A stretch of DNA of 64,000 bases from Lyophyllum atratum (Eukaryota; Basidiomycota; Agaricomycetes; Agaricales; Lyophyllaceae). Shown here piece by piece: positions 55,543 through 64,000 of this stretch; position 1 is the first letter of the stretch; every line of letters starts with the position of its first letter. The stretch spans positions 1,426,001 through 1,490,000 of the forward strand of contig JACGCN010000011.1 of assembly GCA_014905825.1 (NCBI GenBank), written 5' to 3'. The notes below the pieces were generated by a model that was given only the letters and a program-made list of their open reading frames with translations, had not been told where the DNA came from and did no database searches. The position numbers and the translations under genes are program-made.

Positions 55543-57051
55543 TCATCCACGGGCCTGCACAGCCGCAGGCGGTCCACCACCACGCCTCGGCCTGCCGCCG
55601 CGTCTTCCATATCCTCCCCAGCCACCAACGTACGCCCCAGGGCCCATAAGCCCAACGCCACCGGGTTCCCCAAACGTCGCGACATTCCGTTCACGCTCCT
55701 CTTCCCTACGATTCCTCCCCATCCCACCACGGCCACCTCTCCTCCCGCGTCCTCCACCGCCGCCTCCACCACCACCAATCCCAGCCCCACCCGCACCAGC
55801 TCCGCCACTCGGGGGCCCAGCCTGTGCACTGGAGGACAACGAGTCGAAGAACGACTTCGAAGGGTTATACGCCGCAGCCTCCTTCTCCTTCTCCTTAGCA
55901 GCTTCCTTATCTTTCTCCTCCCCATCCTCCCCCGCACTCCCCGCTTCGCTCTTCGCCTCCCCAGCACCGCTCCCCGTCCGCGGCGTCAAAGCAGATTTAT
56001 CAAACTTGGCATTGCTGCTCGCGAAATCAAAGTCAGTCGTCGGGACCTTGATCTGCGCCGCATCAGCAGCGCGTCCGCGTCCTCCTCCTCCGCCACGCCG
56101 TCCACCGCGACCACCACCGTTTACAGGGGCACCAGACACGCGGAGGTCGCCCAGGGCGCGCTCGACGGTCTCGAGCGATGCGGCGGCTGTGTGCACGTTC
56201 CCGCGACGGCCGGGGCGGGCGGCTTGGGCGTGCTCGGTGGGGGGCTGGGGTTGGGCCTGGGCACCACTGATGTTGGGGGTGTATGCTTGCGGAGGGGGCT
56301 GTTGCTGCAGGGGTTGCTGCTGTGCAACGGCGGGGGCAGGGTATGGCGATGTGTGAGCTGGGCCTGGTGGGGGGACAGCCTAAGGGGAAGAAGGGTGGAT
56401 CAGTTTAATGTCATACGGAGGGTAGATTTGGAAGATGGGGTGTGCTGAAGGCATGGAGCTTTAGGGAAGGAAGGGATGGGCACGTACAAGGACCGCTGGA
56501 TCATCGTGGACACTCCGCCGTGGTGTGGGCTCGTCAACAGCTAGGTCTTTCACTTCGGATGCCCGGAATATGATATATTGGTACGGTTCTTGGACGGGAG
56601 GGATAAATTCATTCGGTGGCCTGCAAGAGTATCGTCAGGAGCCATTCAAACACTAAGCCTAGACAATCGCTGCGTGCGGCTGGTGTGGCTTGACCCCAGA
56701 AAATTCGGCAGTGTGATCGCTCGCGTTCGCCAACACTGAGTCATTCCAAAGTCGCCGCTCGCAGAAAAGGTGGCTCCAATACAAATCCGAGAAGCTCACC
56801 GTCGTGATTCCGTTCCCATTGAGTACACTAAACACGCCATCAGTCATACCGAGATCTATACCCCCCAGAAAAAGTAAACGCACCATTTGAGAGTTGAATC
56901 GTCGACGCCGCTGGGTCGATGCCCGCTAGAATACCCCGATACCGCACATCTGAATGAGAAATGAGAGAAATGGGTTTGCTGCAGGCATAAGCGTCAGTAT
57001 ATCGCTCTGCAGTCGATATGAGAGAGAGTACCCAATGAAACTTTGGGCCAT
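55543..57051 (-). CDS. SCD6: Scd6/LSM14 (RAP55) family mRNP protein
   Basis: Begins MAQSFIG, and after one intron KPISLISHSDVRYRGILAGI, DPAASTIQLSN, then VYSMGTESRRPPNEFIPPVQ and PYQYIIFRASEVKDL. This is the complete N-terminal LSm14 domain (about residues 1-85). A Pro/Gln-rich linker follows, then the FDF motif (TDFDFASSNAKFDKSAL), a charged Lys/Glu helix, a TFG-like box (YNPSKSFFDSLSS) and a C-terminal RGG/Gly-rich region (GRGRRGGRGGMGRNRREEER). Scd6/LSM14/CAR-1 proteins bind eIF4G and decapping factors, repress translation and assemble P-bodies. RGG motifs bind eIF4G and RNA. GC content is very high over the RGG part, which creates long chance frames on the other strand. Confidence 0.92.
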
Positions 57052-57561
57052 GGTGAATAAGAAATTAGACTGAAAAAATGAGGAATGAGCTGGTTGAGGG
57101 CGCGGCGTGTTGACGTGTTTGTCGCTTCAAACTCCGATATTTGCTTACAACCTTTAATTATAACAACACGTTTTCTGTCAGCCCAAGTCGGAAAACGCCA
57201 CCTGCGAGCTTGGAGATACAAAAAAAGCCTTCTGTGTGCTACAAACGGGCACGCCCTTCACACCATGATGGGAATTCTCTCTCTGGATGAGCAGTTCATG
57301 ATGCATGATGATCAAAGTGACCTTTGGGTTATCCGAGTGCTCGAGCTCGAGAGTCACTCTGATTAGGTCCGAGTCCGAAATTAAATCTTTCCAAAGACTG
57401 ACCTCGCGGCTAACGCGTGTTCCAGAATTCGTGTTACCACCGCCGTGAAAGGGATTTCTGCGCTCTTATTAGCAAACCGTTCTTGGATCCCTTGACGCTC
57501 CTCGGTGAAAAAGGACCTTCGGATATCAAGATGGACACGGGTTCGTGCTTTATTGTAGTTG
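57052..57561. promoter_or_regulatory. Divergent promoter region SCD6 / DUF6535 gene
   Basis: About 0.5 kb between two divergent starts. No specific element is recognised. Confidence 0.4.
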
Positions 57562-60116
57562 ATGCTTCAGCTGAGCCCTCAACCCGTATACGCGGACACA
57601 GTCGATTACAATGAACAGGCCCAGAAACTTTGGTCAATATATGTCGCCGAAGCGGAACAGCACGATTCGAACATAACGGAAACCTGGAAAGCCGACATGG
57701 ATAGCACCCTCATTTTCGTGAGTACACCAGTTATTGACCTGGTCAGACACAGCCTAACTGAAGCCACCAGGCTGGTCTTTTCTCTGCCGTCGTCACGGCT
57801 TTCATCATCGAGAGCTATAAGCTCCTCAAGCCGGATTCCGGGGAGGTTACGAATGCCATCCTTACACAGATCTTAGCTCTGCAGGTCGGGGCGACTTTCT
57901 CAAATACTTCGGCAGTACCGGACCCTGGCGTCGTCGCTGGAGCGGAATCCACCAACAAGCCTTCCGACATCGCAGTAAACATCCTATGGTTCCTCAGCCT
58001 TGCATTCAGTCTCGCTGCTGCCTTGTGCGTGACACTTGTGCAGCAGTGGGTCAGGGACTATACTCAAAGAATTCAGCGAAACAACGGCAAACCATTGCGG
58101 CGCGCTCGGATGAGAGCTTTTCTTTTCGAAGGGAGCGAGAAATGGAAGATGGATGCGATCGTCGAATACATCCCCATTTTGCTTCATGTTTCCCTCTTCC
58201 TGTTTTTCGCCGGCCTCTGCATTTTCTTATTTCCAATCAGCATCCCTGCCGCCGGTGTCGTGATAGGAGTGGTTGTCTGTTGCTTGACCTTCTATGGCTT
58301 CGCCACGCTCTCTCCCTTCCTTGATCTCTCTGCACCCTACGAAACGCCGCTCTCGGGGATCCTTTGGCCTATCGTTCAAGCCGTTATAGATCAATACGAG
58401 TCTCTTTCGAGCAGTCTCAACGAAGCTCGCGAGCAATTTGCCATGCAACTGCTCTCGGTGGAGGAGCGTATCCAGAGGGACACCAGGGCGGTTCAGTGGG
58501 TGTGGCAGAGGCTTTCGGACGAGCACGAACTCCAGCCGTTTGTTGAAAGCATCCCAGGCTTTCTAGAATCAGATGACGGTCAACGAACGTGGAATCTCGC
58601 GTTTGGGACCTCCGATGTCGTGAAGCTTCGCATCACGGATTTGTTGGAGACGTGCAACCCAAGCGGATATTTAGAGCTCCAAGCCAGAAATCTTCGAACC
58701 AACGTTTGCCTAAATGCTCTTTCCAAGCTCAGCGTCTTCTCTTTCGATCACGTCCGAGATCATAGCAACTGGCTTGCTACAAAGGCGATATGTATGGAAG
58801 TCCTATTCGGACGCCGTGATTTAGTCGAGTTGTCACGACAAATTCCACGTGTTCCAAGCGATATGCGCCAACTTGCTAGCACGGCCGATCTTGCCTTGAA
58901 CGCGGTAGAGAGAGAGCGACAGAAGCTCGAGGACTTACTTTCCGGCCCGCATTCCAATATTCGTCCCAAAGATGTATTCGCTGTGTATGAAGTTGTGCTA
59001 GCGGGTGGATCTGAGGCTATACATTCTTGGATGAGATCAACGGACGTGGTTCTCAACTCGTATCGCCACACTCCTCTTCTTTCTTGGTATTTCGCCCTGC
59101 CTCGGGTCGGGCGCGTCATCTCCTATCAGGGAATCAAAGTCCTCGGACGCGAAAGATTCACGCTCGATTTCTATTCGCATCAAATACTGGCGTTTATGCG
59201 TAAAACAAAGGTCTATCCAGCCCTATCAATTTCTCAGACCCTCAAAATGGGTGCCTCTCTCACGTCCGACACATGGTTTCCGTCACAACCCCACTCGCCA
59301 TCGGCTGAAAACGAAGAACTTTCTCGGGAACTTCACCCACTCTCGTCTATGCTGGATCTCATAGAAGAAAATCCCAGGGCACATCAAGTGGAAGTTCGCG
59401 TCCAGGAACCATTGTCCTATACGAGCCTTCAGGATACACCTCCGAGTCCTCTGTGCATTCTTCCAAAATTGATATCGCTGCGTGGTGTATTTGGCACTTG
59501 TGTTTACATATTAGAGGACATTGAGGACGGGGGCGTAGTTCTTACATTGGCTCACCTCGTCGCCTTATTGAAGCACCGTGTATACGGCCTGGCGAACCAT
59601 TCCGTGGTCAGCGAGACCCTCGATGCCTTCTTATTGTGGAAGTCTAACGACCTACCTGAAGGATCCCAAGTCCTCCTGGTTGGGATCATGCACGAAATTT
59701 TGGCCTTGGAACGTGATGCGTCCTCCGAAAACCCGTGCCCATTTCCCGCCACCGATATCGAGCGTCTACTCGGCTTTATGAAGGATCATCTCAGCTATGA
59801 GCTATCTGTACAGACCGCAGAATGGGCGTTTGGTTTGTCTACTTCCCTCCCGGACATGGTAGGACGGGATCCGACGTATCAGGCTTCAAATTCCGAGCCT
59901 CTCCAGGGACTCCATAGACTGCAGGCGGATTATTTGGACAGCTACGAATATAAACCCGATGTAGAGGCGCCCACGCCCCCTTCAAGGAGACCTACTCAAG
60001 ACGCAGAGCAACCGAAGCCGATAGTTCCTATCATTGAACGAGTGCAGGCCATCTATGACCATGTGATAGCTGAGAGGCTTGCAAGGCGGCGGCGCGCCAC
60101 TGTGCAAGGATACTAA
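57562..60116 (+). CDS. DUF6535 multi-pass membrane protein
   Basis: Starts MLQLSPQPVYADTVDYNEQA, then KLWSIYVAEAEQHDSNITET and WKADMDSTLIF. After one intron (GTGAGT donor near 57720) it reads AGLFSAVVTAFIIESYKLL, the hallmark of the DUF6535 family found throughout Agaricomycetes. Four transmembrane helices lie within the first about 260 residues (FSAVVTAFIIESY, ILWFLSLAFSLAAALCVTLV, ILLHVSLFLFFAGLCIFLFP, AGVVIGVVVCCLTFYGF). The basic loop QQWVRDYTQRIQRNNGKPLR follows the second helix. The remaining about 550 residues are soluble and helix-rich, without a known domain. Members occur in large, rapidly changing gene families of unknown function. The ATG at 57562 is the first in the frame; the reading extends one TTG codon upstream. 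Confidence 0.88.
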
Positions 60117-60419
60117 TTTGGTGTAATTTGGAGTGAAGTTCAAATCATATATTATTACCCCCGGTTCACTTGTTGGACTATATGTTCGTATCAGACGTTC
60201 CGTGTCCAATGAAGTTCCGGCCATGATGATAGCATGAATGGGCTGGTTGAGCCGATCCATGTTGACGTATTCGTCACTTCAAGCCATAGCCTGTCATCCT
60301 TCCAATTGATCATCAGAGCCTATATATGACTTGACGCAAGTTATTCGAATTTATAGCATATGCATACGTTTTAGCGAAGGTACGAGCATGGAAACGAGAA
60401 GGAAGGCAGGTAGGATACT
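60117..60419. other. Convergent 3' region
   Basis: About 0.3 kb between the stops of the DUF6535 gene and the helicase gene. No feature recognised. Confidence 0.5.
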
Positions 60420-63400
60420 CTATGAGGACGTCTTTCCCCCCAACCAGTTCGTCCACCCTTTGATGATGGTTCCAGCCTTGTCGGTGATGGATTTCGCTTC
60501 CCATTCCCTCCTCAGCTGCGCCTCAAGCAGGAGCCGTTTCTCTTCCGCAATCTTCCGCTCTATCTCTCGCTTCCTTCGTAATTGCTCTGCCTTCTCTTCC
60601 GCGAGCTGCCGCTCTATCTCTTGCTGCTTTCGTAAGAGCTTCGCCTTCTCTTCCGCGATCTGCCTCTCTATCTCTTGCTGCCTTCGTAAATGCACCGCCT
60701 TCGCTTCATCGCGTATTCGCTGGCGAGCGAGTTCCTCCTGCCGCTTAGCCTCCACATTCTTGGCTTCCTCGATACACTTCTTGCATAGAGGGAAAGGCTG
60801 GTAGCACCAGCGCGACCTGTTATGGCCCTTGTGACATTGCGCCCTTACGATCCCCTCGCAGCGAATCTTGGAGTGGTCGTACAGTTGATGGCATTTCGAG
60901 GAGCACTGGTGAATCCCGCAAGACAAGAACGCCCCACTGCCAATTTCAATTCGATGAGATAAGAAAAGTTGTGGATAACGGCATGATTGAGACGTACCAA
61001 AGCTCATTGCAACCACCCTCCGGACAGTGTTGCTCAAATTGTACCTCGGAGACCAAGAGAGCTTTCTTTCTGGGGTGCTGTTCGCACTTGACCGGAAATC
61101 CGTCATAGATGTGACTCTTGATGTGCGCGAAAAACTTCTGCCATAGGGGCCCGCCTTTCTTCGACTTCGTGAAGGTGTTGGAATCGCCAATCAAGATCAG
61201 CCCATTCCGGGCGCGGGACAGCAGCACATTCAGACGTTCGGGCGAGAACATGAAACCAATGTCATGGTTTGGGTTGCTTCTAGTCAACGAGGCTATAACG
61301 ATATCACTCTCCTCGCCCTGATAGTTATCTGCGAAGATTCATGTTAAATTGGTGAGGAAAGAATAAACTATAAACATAAAGCCTACCGATAGTGGCAAGC
61401 CGCAGTTTCGGCTTCGACGTCTTCGGACCTCCAGGGGGAAGAAGTCCAGCTTGAATAAGGTCCCACGAATCAAGATCATTCAGCACTGGGTCATTCTCCT
61501 CATTCAGCTGCTTCCGGAGCAGACTCAACTGGCCCAGGTACGGTGTCAAAACGACCATCTTGTCGGTCCCGTAACCCTGCTGAGCCAAATACTTCACAAT
61601 CTTCAGCACCATCCTCGCCTCATACATGTTTTCTTTGGATGACTTCGACTCCACATCCCGGGTATCCGCGACGTTGCGTAGCTCGCCTTCGGGTTGGTCG
61701 TGATTGATGAAGATGACATTGTCCTGGACGCCGCGGATATCGGGACGGCCCTGGGTTTTAGGAGCATCCAGGAGGTCGGGGTAGGTGAGGTGGCGGATGA
61801 GCGAAGAGATCTCAGGTCGCATTCTGTGCTGGGCAACGAGAGTCCCGTGCGGATAGCCTTTCAGCACAAGGCGCTCGAAGAGGGACATGTTCAGGTTGTA
61901 GCCTTCGCCTTTTTCCACTGTGAGCTTGTAATTGTTGACTTTCGGGCGTAACTGTCTAGAGGACTGATCAGCATGTATACGAATCGCGACCATCATAGGA
62001 CGTACTTATGATCACCTATGAGGATCAGCTGCTTCGCTGCACGCCCGAGCGCGGTGATGACGTGACTCTCCAAGATCTCGCCCGCTTCTTCCACAAGCAC
62101 GACGTCCGGGGCAGCCTTGCGGATACTACCCGTATACATCGCGGCGGCGGTTGTCGTGCATCCTATGATCCTCTTGCTCCTCAGAACGAATGCATCCTTC
62201 TCTTTGAACGTATCAAGCAGCTCTTCGATAGCTGTGTTGTACTGAGATACCATTGCCGATAGTCCTTCCACCTCTTCTTTGCGAATGTGCTCGACCCAAT
62301 GAGCGATGAAAGCCTCTCGGGCGGCCTTAGGCAGCGACCAGATCTCGCGAGCCCCTCGGACGTTGGGGGCGTGGGAGTAGATCCCGGCATGCCCACCTGA
62401 ACGCCATCGATCGAGTAGATAAAATTCGTCCGCTACGCGTCCACCCCCGCCCACCATTATCATTCCATCATCCGCCTCGGGCACCCTGAATGCAGCCCCA
62501 AAGCCTTCCTCGTGGTTGGCCAGGTAGTCCATGAGCTCGGCATTCCCGGTGGATGACTGAAGGTACCGCTGGAACGAAGAATGTAAATCCTGGGCTCGCT
62601 CCTCGATATCTCCCTTCATGCTGCCGATGATGAATTTCTCATCTCGAGACAAGGGGAAGTTTGTTTGCTGCTTCAAGTTCTGAAGGAGCATTGGCTTCGT
62701 ACGGATTGTCGCCTTCGACTGCCCACCGAGGCGAACCATCGAATCCGAATCTATGCCGATGTCAAGGAGGTCTTCCAAGAATTGATCGAGGGCGTGGTTC
62801 GTGTAGCAAACGACCAGAATCTTGAGGTCGGAGAAATCGTAGATTAACTTGGCGAGTAAAGCCCCGATGAAAGACTTCCCGGTTCCTGCACATACAAGAT
62901 TAGACCAACACGATTGACTTCATAACTTAAACAACATACCAGGTGGTCCTTGGATAATCGAAACGCTCTGCGTCAAACCGGCGAGTAGAGATTTTTGCTG
63001 AGCGAGGTCAAGGTTGATCTTCTTATTCAAGCGAAGCAGACTCCCAATATCAGCTCCGGGCGCGCTCTTTATGAAGTTGACGACGCTATGCAGCCGAGAC
63101 GGGAGTGTCAGCCGGCTGGGGACCGAGCCCTTCTTCCAAAACAACAGGTCGTCAGAGAGCGGAATGAGCCTTATCTTCTTCAAAGCACTAAGAACAGGCT
63201 CGTAGGCGAAGACGGCAACGTCGACAGGAACGAGTTTGACCTGCTTTGCCGACTTCATGCGAAGAAGCAGCTTTTCTATAGCAGCCTTCCCGTCCAACTC
63301 GAGGACGATCTGTGGTGGGTCCTTCACGAGCAACTCCTCATCTCGACGAATAGACGGGAAAGCGAGGACTTCCCCGTCAACGACCAAGCACATGAGAGAT

Positions 63401-64000
63401 TGGTGCTTCAAGAAACGGTAGTTGTCTTTCAGATACTGCTTGCGTTTAGCAGGGCTCAGCTTGTAGAATTGTGGGAAGTCGTCATGGCACTCCATGACGA
63501 GGGACCACTTGGTCCGGCGTTGTCCATCGCCCACGTCGCAACGGAGGATCCCAAAGCCCTGTATCACAAAGCCGCGAGACTTTTTGCCCTGTTGTTTTCC
63601 CTGAACGATCTGCATCTCCTCTCTCATCTCGTAGATCATGTCCTCTCGTAGAAGCCGGAATTGGTTGTCGAGGTACAGCGCCTGCCTGTTTGCTTCTGTG
63701 GACGGGTCATCATATGCTGCGCTCTGAAGGAGGAAGGGTTCCTCGGTCGAAGCGAGCTCATCAGCCGTGGGCAGGATAGCGATGTCACGGAAGTCGACGA
63801 AATCGTTATCATGTCTACCGCCCGGGGCTATGTCGTCCTGTGCTAGAGCGGCGGACGGGGATGATAGTGGAGTGGAGGTAACGAGTTTGATCTTTTGACC
63901 CAAGTTCCGGACGTCGATGTGTGGGGAGGTGAGAAGGAGGTATTCAAGTTCCTTGGCAAGAGCAAAGTGAGGCGAGGTGGTTTCGGCAGCGGGGATTTGG
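60420..64000 (-). CDS. ZNFX1/NFX1-like superfamily 1 RNA/DNA helicase, N-terminus outside window
   Basis: The minus-strand gene enters from the right edge already in frame and ends at 60420. Helicase motifs in order: I (Walker A) IIQGPPG then TGKSF across an intron near 62930; Ia VVCYTNHALDQFLEDLL; II VVLVEEAGEILESHVITA; III LILIGDHKQLRP; IV VVLTPYLGQLSLLRKQL; V DNYQGEESDIVIASLTRSN; VI ERLNVLLSRARNGLILIGD. This is the UPF1-like AAA_11/AAA_12 type. After the core come Cys/His clusters typical of ZNFX1/NFX1-like helicases (CPEGGCNELC, then LSCGIHQCSSKCHQLYDH, AQCHKGHNRSRWC, PLCKKC). A C-terminal coiled coil contains three 18-residue repeats. Relatives act in small-RNA silencing and antiviral defence (fission yeast Hrr1, animal ZNFX1). 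Such a role here is inference only. Motif II has Glu-Glu in place of the usual Asp-Glu. Confidence 0.88.

Noticed and set aside
55534..56448. Long plus-strand open frames (272-304 codons)
   Set aside because: Opposite the Gly/Arg-rich SCD6 exons; high GC makes stops rare. The minus-strand frame carries the LSm14, FDF and RGG signatures.

Overview
The window is nuclear DNA of a basidiomycete fungus, most likely an agaricomycete (mushroom-forming class). Genes are cut by many short introns (about 50-65 bp, GT...AG). Several products belong to families typical of Agaricomycetes: a DUF6535 membrane protein, an F-box/LRR-like protein, a MYND-finger protein, a GMC oxidoreductase and P-loop G-domain proteins. 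Gene models below were built by joining open frames at consensus splice sites. Where an exact amino-acid count is given, the exon lengths were summed and divide by three.

Layout. 0-1 kb: a decayed cutinase-family gene (-). 1.9-6.9 kb: IML1/DEPDC5, the GAP subunit of the TORC1-inhibitory SEACIT/GATOR1 complex (+). 7.0-7.8 kb: NAA20, the NatB catalytic subunit (-). 9.4-11 kb: a coiled-coil/AT-hook nuclear protein (+). 14.4-15.4 kb: a PHO80/Pcl-type cyclin (+), alone between two gene-poor stretches of 3.4 and 4.9 kb. 20.3-25.4 kb: a small secreted Cys-rich protein (-), a seven-helix membrane protein (-) and a GMC oxidoreductase (+).

25.9-37.7 kb is the accessory core: a tandem family of six AIG1/GIMAP-like G domains in five genes (one on -, four on +). 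All six share one gene structure, in which the P-loop sits alone on a 34-nt exon. The last gene fuses two G domains. A promoter copy without a gene lies between copies B and C. The guanine-specificity motif is non-canonical (TTMW or TTKW). This is the best candidate for a poorly described system.

38-64 kb returns to mostly housekeeping genes: an F-box protein with an in-frame stop (-), dephospho-CoA kinase CAB5 (+), a zinc-cluster protein (+), a heat-shock factor (+), an arrestin-like protein with a repeated disordered tail (-), splicing factor SF3B2/CUS1 (-), a MYND protein (+), the mRNP protein SCD6/LSM14 (-), a DUF6535 protein (+), and a ZNFX1/NFX1-like SF1 helicase running off the right edge (-). 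No rRNA, tRNA, CRISPR array, intact transposon or origin was recognised.
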